The translations under genes and the position numbers were made by a program. 64,000 bases of DNA from Conoideocrella luteorostrata (lineage: Eukaryota; Ascomycota; Sordariomycetes; Hypocreales; Clavicipitaceae): contig JASWJB010000250.1 in assembly GCA_032433595.1 (NCBI GenBank), forward strand, positions 1 through 64,000. The letters run 5' to 3'. Below, one piece after another: positions 23,617 through 35,200 of the stretch. The notes below the pieces were generated by a model. That model saw nothing but the letters and a program-made list of their open reading frames with translations, did not search any database and was not told the origin of the DNA. Positions within the stretch are counted from its first letter, which is position 1; each line of letters starts with the position of its first letter.

Positions 23617-26313
23617 ATGGACATGGCTCCGGTACCCCAATCCGATAAAAAAGGGTCAGTGCCGGGTCAATGTTCATTCCGGAATAGAAAATATCTATTG
23701 CATGCTCATCACGCCATGCAGCTTAGTATTCATACCGTTTCTCGAAATAAAACATCGCAGAGTCCAGATGTGTCCTCGTTACGCGCCTCGCCACTGTGGG
23801 ATTCACCGTCTCATGGCTCGCATTTACTCTACCAAAGCCCTTTTCCCGGATCCAGCTCACCGCAGAGTGTGCATACCGAGGAAACGCCATCCCATGATCC
23901 TCAAAGTGTAGCCACAATTGCCGTATCGCCAATCATACGAAGACATTGCAGTGTAAGAACAAGCGCATCAGAGTCTTGCGATACGTCACCCTCTCGCCTG
24001 ATTCAAGGGACGCCGTCGCTACCGCGTTCATGTTCACCAAAAGACATTCCCGCATTCGAGAACTTCTCAAAACCTCGAAACCGGACCACACGTCAAGTCG
24101 TAAGACCGCACAATCTTCGCCGCTCAATCTCTGACATATCACGACCGGGTCACATGCATGATTCTACAAAGTGCTTTGTTGCGCCCGCTAGTCCTTCGTC
24201 CCAGTTATATTTATGTCAACAGCCTACATCTCCATCCGCCTTCTCCGTCAAATCATGCTCAGCATGTATCTCTACGCACCTGGGAAATGAAGAGCCCGCC
24301 GAGCCAAAACGTCATCGAGCCGGAGATGCTCTCGATTCATCTACTCTAGCACCCTACTCGATACCAGTCGATCTAAAATATCCTGAGGATCCCTTTCCAG
24401 CATTTCTGGCAGGATATGGCTCGGATAGAACCGCATCTTGGATGAGTGGGGATGAGTTAAGATCCGGCGTCAGGCCCCAGCTCAGCTCCTCATCAATCCC
24501 TTGCACAGCTGTCACCGAGCACAGCAGTGTTCTGGCAGAAGACTGCCCGGTCACCCCAAAAAATACCGACGAGGCCAGTTTGCTGGATGTTCTGGCTTTG
24601 TACGAGGAAGGCTTTGCAGATGATGAGGATGGAAACGTCCTCAAATTTGACAGACGAAAGAGCGGAGAAAATTTGGCTTCGAAACCAATAAGTGCTATTA
24701 ATCTATCAGAGCTCGATGGTCAGCTATTTCCCGCCGATTCAAGCGGTGATGCTACTGTTCCCTTTGTTGAGTGTTTCATTGAGTCACCACTGCGAGCGAA
24801 CCATTCCACCACGGATGCCGAAAATAGCCAGTCAATCACGACGGACAATGATACGGCCACCTGCCCGTCTGTGATAGCTATGAATAAGAAGGTTGTCACA
24901 TGCAGGCCCCAAAAACCTGTGCCAGCCAAATCACTGGATCCTGAAGCGTCGATCGAATACCCAACCACTGGGGCGATTGAAACCGCGAAAACAGCCCTTT
25001 CTACTCGGTTCGGGTTAAATCCATCTCCATTTATAGTGGCACCTGCATTGGAACAGCCCGTCTTCATGCCTGTGGAACCAGAAAATTTTGGCTTACGCGA
25101 CAGATATGGCTTTAAGAAGGCTAATCAATATATTGACGGCAAGCAATATGACGTTTGGAATGCAGAATACTCGATATACATGGCTCGAAGACGAAGTAAA
25201 TGGGTTATATATCTCCAGGATTGCGCATTATTAACTGATAGGCCCGTTCAGTTTCCACCCCCCAGTGCTAAAACGAAGAAGTTTGTGCGCAAAGGTATAC
25301 CACCCGACTGGCGAGGAGCAGCGTGGTTTTACTACGCCGGTGGGCCAGAAATATTGGCTAGACAAGCTGGTGTATACGAGAGTCTCCTAGAAAAGCCGAC
25401 CAAACGAGCGGACGTTGAGGCAATTGAGCGAGATCTGTATAGGACATTTCCTGAGAATATTCACTTCGACCCATCACCAAGATTTGAGTCAATTGTCCCA
25501 AGTGCGGAAACAGGGCAAGCGACAACCCATGGCTTTTCTGATGACGAAAGTATCTCAAGGCCACGGTCCGCCACTTTGAGTGAGCCACCTGTTATTACAT
25601 CTCTCCGCCGTGTTTTGCATGCTTTCTCCGTTTATCATCCAAGCGTGGGTTACTGTCAAGGCTTGAATTTCCTCGCTGGATTGTTGCTACTCTTCATGGA
25701 GACAGAAGAGCAATGCTTCTGGTTATTGACTGTGATTACCATTGAATACTTCCCAGAAACACACAACAGGGGTTTGGAGGGCTCAAGAGTAGACTTGGGT
25801 GTCGTCATGGCAGAGTTGCGTGAGAAAATGCCTTCTATTTGGGACAAAGTTGGCAGTGACATAGAGCATCCGTCTGCAGATAAATCTAGCACAAGCCGTT
25901 ATCTTCGCGAGGCCACACAAAAGCTCGCAGAATTTTTTCACCGACGGAAACAGCCAAATATTTGTACCGATCGCCTGCCTCCGATCACACTATGTATGAC
26001 GGCTTGGTTCATGAGTTGTTACATCGGCACATTGCCTATCGAGACAACGCTGAGAGTATGGGATGTCTTATTTTATGAGGGGTCAAAGACCGTCTTCCAA
26101 GTTGCGTTGGCAATACTTAAGAGCGGCGAAAGTGAAATAAACGCCGTCAATGATCCGATGGAAATGCTCGGGGTTGTCCAAGCAATGCCCAGACGTATGC
26201 TGGACCCTAATACTCTCATGAAGACTTGCTTTAAGCGCCGAACCGGATTTGAGTACCTTAGCCAGGGCGCTATTGACAAACGCCGACAGGAGGTAAGGGA
26301 AACCGGAATTTAG
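23617..26313 (+). CDS. TBC-domain Rab GTPase-activating protein
   Basis: A single exon of 898 aa starting at the ATG in CACAATGG at 23617. The open frame continues upstream but lacks another ATG. The N-terminal half is Ser/Pro-rich and disordered. Around residue 485 comes EPENFGLRDRYGFKKANQYI, and the TBC domain begins near 560 with RKGIPPDWRGAAWFYYAGG, which contains the catalytic IxxDxxR arginine finger. The glutamine finger follows as VGYCQGLNFLAG, then FWLLTVITIEYFPETHNRGL, ITLCMTAWFMSCYIGTLPIE and RVWDVLFYEGSKTVFQVALA. Both catalytic fingers are present, so it should be active. The arrangement resembles yeast Gyp3/Msb3-type GAPs, which act on Rabs of the secretory and endocytic routes and in polarised growth; the exact Rab is not readable. 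The inter-motif insert in the TBC domain (SADKSSTSR...) is normal for this group. Confidence 0.93.
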   Translation: MDMAPVPQSDKKGSVPGQCSFRNRKYLLHAHHAMQLSIHTVSRNKTSQSPDVSSLRASPLWDSPSHGSHLLYQSPFPGSSSPQSVHTEETPSHDPQSVATIAVSPIIRRHCSVRTSASESCDTSPSRLIQGTPSLPRSCSPKDIPAFENFSKPRNRTTRQVVRPHNLRRSISDISRPGHMHDSTKCFVAPASPSSQLYLCQQPTSPSAFSVKSCSACISTHLGNEEPAEPKRHRAGDALDSSTLAPYSIPVDLKYPEDPFPAFLAGYGSDRTASWMSGDELRSGVRPQLSSSSIPCTAVTEHSSVLAEDCPVTPKNTDEASLLDVLALYEEGFADDEDGNVLKFDRRKSGENLASKPISAINLSELDGQLFPADSSGDATVPFVECFIESPLRANHSTTDAENSQSITTDNDTATCPSVIAMNKKVVTCRPQKPVPAKSLDPEASIEYPTTGAIETAKTALSTRFGLNPSPFIVAPALEQPVFMPVEPENFGLRDRYGFKKANQYIDGKQYDVWNAEYSIYMARRRSKWVIYLQDCALLTDRPVQFPPPSAKTKKFVRKGIPPDWRGAAWFYYAGGPEILARQAGVYESLLEKPTKRADVEAIERDLYRTFPENIHFDPSPRFESIVPSAETGQATTHGFSDDESISRPRSATLSEPPVITSLRRVLHAFSVYHPSVGYCQGLNFLAGLLLLFMETEEQCFWLLTVITIEYFPETHNRGLEGSRVDLGVVMAELREKMPSIWDKVGSDIEHPSADKSSTSRYLREATQKLAEFFHRRKQPNICTDRLPPITLCMTAWFMSCYIGTLPIETTLRVWDVLFYEGSKTVFQVALAILKSGESEINAVNDPMEMLGVVQAMPRRMLDPNTLMKTCFKRRTGFEYLSQGAIDKRRQEVRETGI

Positions 26314-28488
26314 AGCTGCTTCTAGTCAACGCAAGATACTGTCTAAATGCACATATAAGGTGTCGGCGCGGGATAATACAATAAGAGGACAGATGAAAAA
26401 TTGTCTGGCTTCCGCATGCACTAATGTTAATGTCAAAATGCCCCTTTTGATCGTTTTTACAAGATTCCATTAAATTAGAAACTACAAAAAAGTCAAGCTA
26501 ATTGACATGCCAGACGACCACCTTAAACCGGACGAATTCGAGATGTGCAAGACGACCGCTGGACCGGCTTGTTCCCGAAGATTGTATTGATTCCAGTGTC
26601 CATATGGACCACCCGACGTGTCCCTAGGGCGGAACACCTTCGTCAACAGGCTAATTACCATTGTTGATGCTGCCGACGAGGCTTTCGTAGCCTTTCGGCT
26701 CGAACCTAGGGGGATACTGTTGTCTTGAGTTTCACAAGAGAGCCTAGCATGATGTGATGTCTTTACGCTAGCTTTTCACCAGGAAAAAAAGTCATAGCAT
26801 CTTGGATAAGGAATATTCAAGAACGATAGAACTTAGCAATATGAAACCTCTCAAGCTGGCAGCATTGCTAGACTATGAACGGGCAAAAGCCCTTGGGTCG
26901 TGATGAAAAATGGCGAAATAGAGGCCAATAATAATGAATGAATGCCACTTATCAAGAGCGTTCGTCATTCTGCCGGCCGAGATAGTACATAGTTTCATCA
27001 CCATTCTTGTTGGCTTGTAAGTTTAAAGCGCTGCCTCACTTGTTTCTTGCAACGCCGATGCAATTATTTGTGTCATCACCCGAGCTGACCTTACCATAGC
27101 AGAGCGTACACATGAAGTGAGCCTGGTGCAGCCTGAGAGTGGCGGCGATGTCAACAGCCACAACTGCAACCGTGCGGTGTCTCCAATATTTTGATTCTCG
27201 AGGTGCTCGCCGAGACGAGCCGCCAAACTGCCACTCCATCCAGGGCCATGACGCATCATTCTCGCCTGAAGGCTGTGGGGTGCTGCCGACGTGACCGAAA
27301 GTGGTCCGAATGTTGGCTCGGTCCGCAAGTCGGCGGCCTACGCCACGAGGCGGAACGCTTAGCCCAAAATTTAATTTGATGCTTGCAAGCAAGGGTCAAT
27401 GTTTTAACATATGTTACAACACCGTCAGTCGGCCACCCCATCCGTTCGTGGCCGATGACGCTCATTGCGGGATGGTATCGGCCACCACTTCATCCCAGTT
27501 GCAGCCCGCCGCGGATGCCAAACCCATCCCATCCGCCACACACCAGCTTAGACATGGTGGGATATGGTGTGCGTAGGTAGCATGATCAGGAACTGATGCA
27601 TACGCAGTCAGCCTGCATATTTGCTACGGTCGCCATCTTCCCAGCATCACTCTAGCGCTTCAAGCTAATTCAGCGTCGCAATCCAGCCGCAATGCACTAC
27701 CAGCCCGGCCGCATTATGTAAAAGATCTGCAATGCAGCAGCTGCCATTGATTTAGTGCAGTACTGGGCGTCCATTGTCAGCCTGGATCAATATATGAAAA
27801 GGTGGCTAAGACATACAGGCAAAGTCAACCTAAGAAAATGGCCTCCTACACGGAGTGACATTCTCCGCGTAGCTGATGTCGGTGAGCTCAGCTGGAACTT
27901 GCCAGCCCGCCTGCAGTCTACGCCAAGTTAGTCAGGTTAAAGGACCAACAACATGCGGCCCTGGTTCGTATTTACTTTTTTGAGTGGTTGCAGCATCGAG
28001 CAATCGATCATGCCTGCGACAGTTTTGAACGGCTGAAAGTACGTAGGATTTATGTGCGAAAAAGAAAAAAAGCCTTGGTATTGGAGGATCGTGGGGGTCA
28101 GGACAGATATGGTGGCTTGTTAAGTTCCTGTCGGACCAACACCTCCGGATTGCGGAGGACAGAGAACAGAGACCAACACCTGGCCCATAAAAATAGAAGC
28201 TTGACCGACCCAGCAAACATAGTATATCGCTATTCAAAATTGTTTGTCTGCCTTTTGAAGCTAAATATATCTTCTTGTGGCTCTATTGACTCTCTAAAGC
28301 TTACGTTGCCTTGCCTGTCCGTGAGCGACTCGCCCAGTCACATATCCATTAATTGATTCGACAGGAGTAGTGAGCCATCTTTGACCAAGCTACCCCCTAC
28401 CTCTCCCTCGTGGTGCTTACTCGACGCCTGTCTTTGCAACTGCAATTTATTTTGCTCGGGCGGTTGGTCGTATCTTCCGGGAATATTA
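26314..28488. other. intergenic
   Basis: 2.2 kb without a supported gene. The part 27030-27580 appears richer in G+C than its flanks and keeps several overlapping frames open on both strands; none resembles a family, and such overlap is expected in GC-rich non-coding DNA. Confidence 0.5.
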
Positions 28489-29986
28489 ATGGATTGCTGC
28501 GGAACAATGCCGCTGTCAATGCCACCTGCCTGTCTTGGTGAGCCCGCATCGAAGTCTTGTATGTAAGAGGTATTGTGCTAATAAGTCGCAAAATCCAGTG
28601 CAGGAGAATTCTGCACGGACGCATCTACATTGTGGCAGCCCAGCCAAGCATTGTCTTATTGTTGCAATGAACGAAGACGGAAAACCGTTCGTTTCTATCA
28701 CGGAACCAGAACTAAATGTCACAATCGTCTCCCAATTTCTTGATATTGACAAATTTCAACAAGTAATGACTCGCGTTGATGCCGGTAAGATAATAGACAT
28801 CCACACCGACTGAAAGCGTAGTCTACGTGTCAACACACGGCTTACTGGCAGGTCTCACTCTAGGAGTTGACCCTGTAACAGGGGGATTTGGGTATCAGGG
28901 CAACTTGTTCATCCAGGGCGGTGATTCAAAAAGTGGAAAATCCTCGAATTGGGGCAGCCCTATGTCACAGGTGCAGGAGCGGCGAATATCTCATTCAACC
29001 AATGCTGGTGGCAACTTGTTTATGGCCGCACCCCCCCGACAACTTATCCAAATTGGTGATGCCAACGGTGTTAGGAGACTTTACGAACAACGATTCAAAG
29101 ACTGTCAGCAGGTTGTTTGCAAGCTCGTCGCCAAGGCATGGATAAAGATCGTGGAGCCCAAGAAACAATCGACCCATCCATACGTGGGTAGCGATGAGAA
29201 AGCACCAGGATGGTGGCCAAAGCCATGGGGCCCAGCCGAGATTGACAGGGTTCGACATAAGGAACCGGATCATCTATATAAACGAGGTGAGAGTTTTTTT
29301 TTTTTCTTCTTTCTTCTTGATACGTTTAGGGCATAAGTAATAGGCTTACTAGAGAACCAGAACGAATCCACCTGTTAACCCATATCTTAAGGTTGGTTAT
29401 TGAGCCACATCAGAAGCAGCACGTTGCTATACAGAAGATGGGACTCAATGTTTCGAAGTTGGAGAAGACTACTTACGAAGCACTTACCCCCTTTTTCAGG
29501 ACCAATGCAGCTAATGCCTCGAAGTTGCAATACTTGAAAGAAATTTTTAGCATGGCAAAGCAGGAAGAATACTTCAGGAACGGCCAAATTGGTGAGTTGA
29601 TGCTTCCCCATTCCACCGCATCCTTTCATTCTACCGTAGACACTAAGTTTTCACCAGATGGATCCACTGAGGTACATCTCGTGGCTGAGGACGGCGAACT
29701 CCAAAGCTGTGTCTCAGACGATACCGTTTGGCAACGCGCTGACAGAGATCATCACGGAGCTCCCGATGTCAACACTGAACATCGCGTCGCTCAGACACAA
29801 ATAGTTAATGCTACCCCAATCGACTCTTCATCGTACGACGGCTACGACCCACTGATAGATGAGCCGGTTGTTCGAGCCCCTTTCTTCAACCACACCTCAT
29901 CGCCGGTACACATATCGTCTCAGCCTCAGAGTGTTTTGGGTAACAGAGGCATCAACATGGAAGTTTTTGATGGTCCACAATGGTAG
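28489..29986 (+). CDS. YDR124W-like / DUF2841 helical-bundle protein
   Basis: This is a four-exon model: 28489-28537, 28599-28784, 28852-29286 and 29361-29986, with introns of 61, 67 and 74 nt. The product is 431 aa and the frame is exact throughout. Intron 1 has a branch-site-like GCTAATAA. The conserved core is read across intron 3: AWIKIVEPKKQSTHPYVGSD, then APGWWPKPWGP, KEPDHLYKR|ERIHLLTHILRLVIEPHQKQ and FSMAKQEEYFRNGQIGE. This is the fungal family named after yeast YDR124W (DUF2841), which is also known from subtelomeric, biofilm-linked clusters in Aspergillus fumigatus. The biochemical role is unknown. The N-terminal exon is short and rests on splice logic alone. Intron 3 carries a long T-run just after its donor. 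The C-terminal third is disordered. Confidence 0.82.
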
Positions 29987-30903
29987 GAACAGCTAGTGTC
30001 AATAATTCTAATTCAGTCGGTATACAATACAGAAGCCAAGCCTTCATGAGTCCTCCCCCACCAACCTTTTTGCTAAATCTTTGTGGCTTACGGGACCGCG
30101 GCTTGTAAGATAATGTGTTTTGGATGTTATCGATTTGCGTGAGCTTAACAGCACACATATTCCTTGACATTCATTGAAATCTTTCGACTCTGGAGCTAAA
30201 TGACACGTTATATTATACCTAACATGGTAAAAAACAAGTAGGAGTTAATTCATATCTGTTATTACTCTTCCATATCACTTACTTACAGCTTGCAGAAGGC
30301 GTGAGCGTCATTTGGTAGCACCTGCCTAGAGCAAAATGGGCTGCAGATTTGTTACTAAAGTGTCCCACATTATGCTTATCACGTTAACATATCACTTCCC
30401 TTTAAGAGGGATATTACTGCGGGAGGCTAGCTTCCCGCTGCGACCTACATATCTTAGTAGGTTAATAGTGAGTGTACAGGCTATTACTGCCGCCTAGCAA
30501 GATCTAAATTTGATAGTAATTTGGCCGTAAATGCGTCGCTTAACGACATGCTGAGTCAAAAGTACTAGGACCGTCAAACCGTGATGAAGCTCGTGGGCGG
30601 GCGCTTGGATCGCTTTACCTCTTTAGTTCATTCTCCACCCATTTCAATTAATGAGCCTTTTTGCTTCTTGGTCGTTCGTACGATCGATCTTATTATGTAT
30701 CAACAGAGTTCCAACAAATCCCGACGCGTATTCCTAAGCACCAAAGAGTAATACGATGTCCCACTCATATTCACGCTCGCACATGTGCCTCGTAATGCTC
30801 CACGCCTTCTGACAATACAGCACCTTCATTACAAGCCCAGTCGTCTTGTAGTTCTACTTGACCAAACCCCTAACACCCTAGCAATATCCACTGCAACTTC
30901 TCA
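29987..30903. other. intergenic
   Basis: Spacer up to the left target duplication of the solo LTR. No gene-like frame was seen. Confidence 0.6.
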
Positions 30904-31188
30904 TATAGTGTCACGACTTGGGTTCTGATAAAGCAGAGTGATAGACAAGACTCCTGATGAATTCGCAGCTTCGTAACAATAAGGTAGCACTCTATTGTGA
31001 ACAGTCTTAATCTCTGGCCTTCTCAAGATCTAGTCTCCTCCTTCCCTACTTATGCTTCGCCGCTACCCCGCAGTAAAGAGTTTGCTAGTTGCATGATACT
31101 CTCCTCCAATAGGCAGAGGAAAATCGCTAGCTTCACGACGTCACGTGGTTCCTAAATGCCCTCACAAGTGGTAGTCTCTGACATATAG
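30904..31188 (+). mobile_element. complete solo LTR (275 bp) with 5-bp target duplication
   Basis: The element 30909-31183 starts TGTCACGACT and ends GTCTCTGACA. It is flanked on both sides by TATAG (30904-30908 and 31184-31188), a perfect 5-bp target site duplication. The TGTCA..TGACA ends and 5-bp duplication are typical of LTR retrotransposons. No internal domain remains, so the full element was lost by LTR-LTR recombination. It is homologous to 59277-59580 and to 1-138. It probably belongs to the Ty3/gypsy order, but no internal sequence proves this. Confidence 0.92.
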
Positions 31189-31904
31189 CGGATTCAGAGC
31201 AGTTGAAATCGCTTGCGTGATACCCAATAGTGGTCTAATACGAGAAGATGAAATTGACTAGTAAGGATCAGATGAGCCGTCCAACTGAGAGAACGCAAAT
31301 CCAAGCTAGTAGGTTATACCTTGTCCCAGCTGTTGAGTTGGCTTTGTTACTCGCGATCAGATAGCGGCACTACTCGTACGGCTGAGATTAGAATAATCCA
31401 ATAGCAAAAGATTATCTTGTGGCTATAGAATTACGGCAAAGTGATATCTGGCAAGTACGTTGGTTCCAAATTGTCATTACAATCAATTAAGATGTATGCA
31501 GTGACATGTGCTTCTGCTGAATTGATCCTGTATTCATATCCTCAACTGTCAATATCGTCGCGCTGCCAGATAGCATAATACATCACTATACTATTATACG
31601 AATTGGGATAACAGATAAATTGCCCGATTCAAAGTCCCCATACCGATGTGGATTGATGACCAATGCACAATTATGATGGTGTTCAGATTAGCTAAGTGAG
31701 TACCTCTGCATTTGCATGATGATGCTGGGAAAAACTAGTGGATAAAAAACCAGCGCCGAGGTTAGTTCACTTCGTGAGATGGCCATGTTTCGCAACCGTA
31801 TCTCCCGTATCCGGGCTTATGAATGATCTATGGCAGGAGACTGCCCATGTAAACACATTCCTGCTCGACATCGCCAAACTGTTTCAAAGGTTAGCGTATG
31901 GATG
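31189..31904. other. intergenic
   Basis: AT-rich spacer between the solo LTR and the hydrophobin-like gene. The frame at 31738-31962 is antisense to the end of that gene and is not supported. Confidence 0.6.
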
Positions 31905-32268
31905 TCAATTTTCCTTTATAGGACATACGTTTACTGAGTGCTCCATGTCTGTGCCGAATTGACAGCACGCAACCGTGGCAGTGCAGTGTTCGTACAGGAA
32001 GTCTGGCTCATTGATTTCTATGATATGGCTTTTCGTCAACTCTGTTCATTAACTTATGTCTTGAAACAAACTGCTTACTGTTAAGGTCGACGCTGTTGCA
32101 TTCCTCAGACTTATTGCAACAAACTAACTGCTGATTAGAGTGGCATTTTTGGGCGGTTTCTTTGACAGACATGGACCTGAGGACTGAACGAGGCAGGATG
32201 GGGGACGCGGACTCCGGCCGAGCAGCCATTACAGCTGCAAGAAAAATTGCTGAGACGAAAATAAGCAT
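31905..32268 (-). CDS. small eight-cysteine hydrophobin-like secreted protein
   Basis: A two-exon model: 32268-32079 and 32017-31905, with a 61-nt intron (GTAAGC..CATAG). It gives exactly 100 aa. The start gives a signal peptide (MLIFVSAIFLAAVMA). Exon 1 holds SVKETAQKCHSNQQLVCCNK, very like the first Cys region of class I hydrophobins. Exon 2 holds HCTATVACCQF and a final VC, so the order is C-CC-C-C-CC-C, the hydrophobin hallmark. Spacings are C-x7-CC-x5-C-x17-C-x5-CC-x12-C. The CC-to-C gap of 5 is far shorter than the family norm, and the usual hydrophobic loops are largely missing. A TATATAAG lies about 115 bp upstream. It may be a reduced hydrophobin, a related small secreted protein, or a decaying copy; the intact frame argues against decay. 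Confidence 0.7.
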
Positions 32269-35200
32269 GTTGAACACGATGGGAAATACAAGACGTTGCT
32301 TCTGGTTGATATGCTGATATATTGAAGGTTTGTATACCGAGATCAAGGTTTTGTGTGTCAAGTACTGGACTATAGCTATTTCTTATATACTTTATTTTTC
32401 CACTTTTGTCTATTTTAAGCCAGATCTCGATGGATATTCCGTACGACGGCAGTAGTGCCGTTGCAAACTGATGTTCAGTCACAAATAAAATATGGGCTGT
32501 TCCATAGTATAGGAATGGATGTAATATAATACCCCTTGCCATCCGGAGGGGAAGTGACTACGTCTTCGAGGGCCGGGAGCAGGAAGCCAGCGTAACTGTA
32601 GGTTTACAGAAGGTTGCGTCGCTTTAACTTGCATGTTTCGGCGCTTTTGGGCCTTGACAACCCACTAACAGTCTTAAATAGAGCCATAAACACCTGGGAG
32701 TAGCAATGATGCTAGAGAAATCCGTAAACATTGACCGATCCACCAGTAATGATATATGAAGACACTCCATAGATATAAGTGTGTTTCAATCACGTTGTTT
32801 TCTTTTTTTTTTTTTTGCCGAAGCAATGTCGTCGATTTTATGAGAGCTAAAGACAGCGTCTTACACGTTCCTCACTTTGACGCGAATACGCCACTGGGCC
32901 ATGGACTGAACGGATCTTACGCTCCGCAGAACGTCTGCGCAAGCCCCAGAAAGGATGCATTCTCCTTTCTGAATTAAATGGCATGCCAGTCGTTATTATT
33001 ATTGTCCCCATGATGAATGTTTCGTTGAGGACAAAGGTACAACGTCATCAGGGTCACTTTCTTGGTATATAAGAGAGTCGCAATTTAACAAGCATTCCTG
33101 ATGAATCACACGGGGCCAGTGGGTGAACGCCGATCAGCCGCAATCAACTCAAGCCGCTCAACATTGTTACATTCCACCTTTTCATCGCTTTTTTAAATTC
33201 CTAGAGGCATGGAAAGTGTTGGGTCCGGTAAATCTTGCATTTGTTAGTCATCAGGGTCGTCAGACCACTCCCCGTTATGGCGCAAAAAACTTCCTCAATA
33301 GCTTGGGAGGGCAGTGCGATCCGCTTGCTTCAGGACAACAGATATCATGATGGGATATACGTCAGAGGATAGAACTGTTCTCATCCAGAGGCTATCATTC
33401 CAGCAGCACTTTAGCCGCGTTCATTTGTCCACTTTCAGCTGCACCACCTGGCGCTTATCGGCTTCGACGAGTAATGCAATACAGACTTAGGGTCGAGGCC
33501 TCTGTCACTACTAGATCAGTAAGACGGCGCGATACATAGAAATGTTGTTCGTCACTTTCCCAGCTGTCCATGACCCAGTAAGTTCACATCGACGAAGACA
33601 ATGCTTGATGCCAAGTGCAACTGAATGTTCCACTACGACACTTGTTTCCGAGTTCATAATATCACGGGACAGGCATCGGTCTTCACCAGAAAAACAAGCG
33701 TAGATGAAGAATACTGTATACTCGCACGCTAGCTCATGCATCAGCATGGGAGATTAGTCGCAGTGGCTAGGCCGTCGCAAGGAATAGACAAACATGCTCA
33801 TGATAGCATTCATCCTACCCGAGATCGGCTACCGCCAGCAAGTTTTGGCTTGTTGGTCCAGGGAATAATGATTTCGGCCCAAGCTCCATATTGAACATAG
33901 CGGGAAAATGTTTTTGGCTCTCTAATAACACTGCGACAGGTGTATTCGTTGAAGGGTGACGGGGGAATGGTCGATTTAATTGTGTTGGGGCTAACGGCTA
34001 TGCTCATCAACATCAGTAGATCGATTATCGTCTGAACAGACAGGGTTCTCCGAGCGATCGGCTTTCTAGTTTTAGCAAAGATGTGATCGAGGCGTTCTTC
34101 TTGTATTGGTCACAAATACATAGACGGAAAAGACTTAGCGGCAGTGTGTTCACTGTAAGGTGCAAGCAATTGTCCATTTCAGGCTGAAGAAGAGAGAGTC
34201 ACGGACTCGAGTCTTAAAGTTACTGGATAGAAACTGCATCAAGATCAATTTACTTACACAATCAAAATCCGCACGGCGTCGGAGCTCCGGAATCAGCAGA
34301 GTTGTGTTCACAGCATCGGACATAGCTCGTGACAGACCAAGACAACGAAATAGAAAGGTTATAAAGTTTTCGGGACACCCAAGGAACTGATGTTAAACCT
34401 GTTGCATACCATAGACCGCAACAAATGAGGTTGTTACTCACTATTGTGTTTTCCATAGGGAAATTTGAGATTGATATAGGGTAGTGTTATCCAACAGCCC
34501 TCTTGTACACCGCTAACAGACCAAATGGTATTTCGACCTTATGCAGTGGTTTATATATGTATATTTACTCCATTATAAATTCCATACTGTATTGCACGCT
34601 GTGTCGCACGTTATTTTGCGCCATTGTGCGCTAATTACTCTATACACGCTTAATATATACAGAGTACTATTGTGTGTAAATTCAGGCTCCTGTTAGTGGA
34701 AGACTTTGTGGACGTAGGAGGCGGTCTATGTAGTAGCCAATTCGCTATGCCTATAGAACATCCCCCCACCAAAAGGGGTGCTAGTTCAACGCAAGAGGGG
34801 TACGCTGCACTCAATATAACGTCATGGGGTGGCGTAGTTCATCATATTAAGCCATTATAAGATGTGAGAGCCCTTTACATTTTGGAGACGACAGAGCACG
34901 GGAGTCGATTTCCAAGCCCGACAAAAGCCATATTCTCCACAGAACTTGTATTTTCCAGCCTTCAGGGGGCAGAACATTCCTTGCCTCAATTTTAATCTAA
35001 AACATGTGGGTTATGGAATTCACCACTTCCTGTACACATCATAAACTATCTGTTAATTGACATTCCAATTCCAAGCAGGAATCAGGGACTGGTCGGTATG
35101 TATGGCATTGACCCATTACAAATCTCATTTACCGCTCGAAACAGATCAAAACAAATCGCATTGTAACATAGAATATAGCACGTGCACTAAGATATTCGCG

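Noticed and set aside
27022..27580. Cluster of overlapping frames on both strands
   Set aside because: Frames are mutually incompatible and resemble nothing known; explained by locally higher GC.
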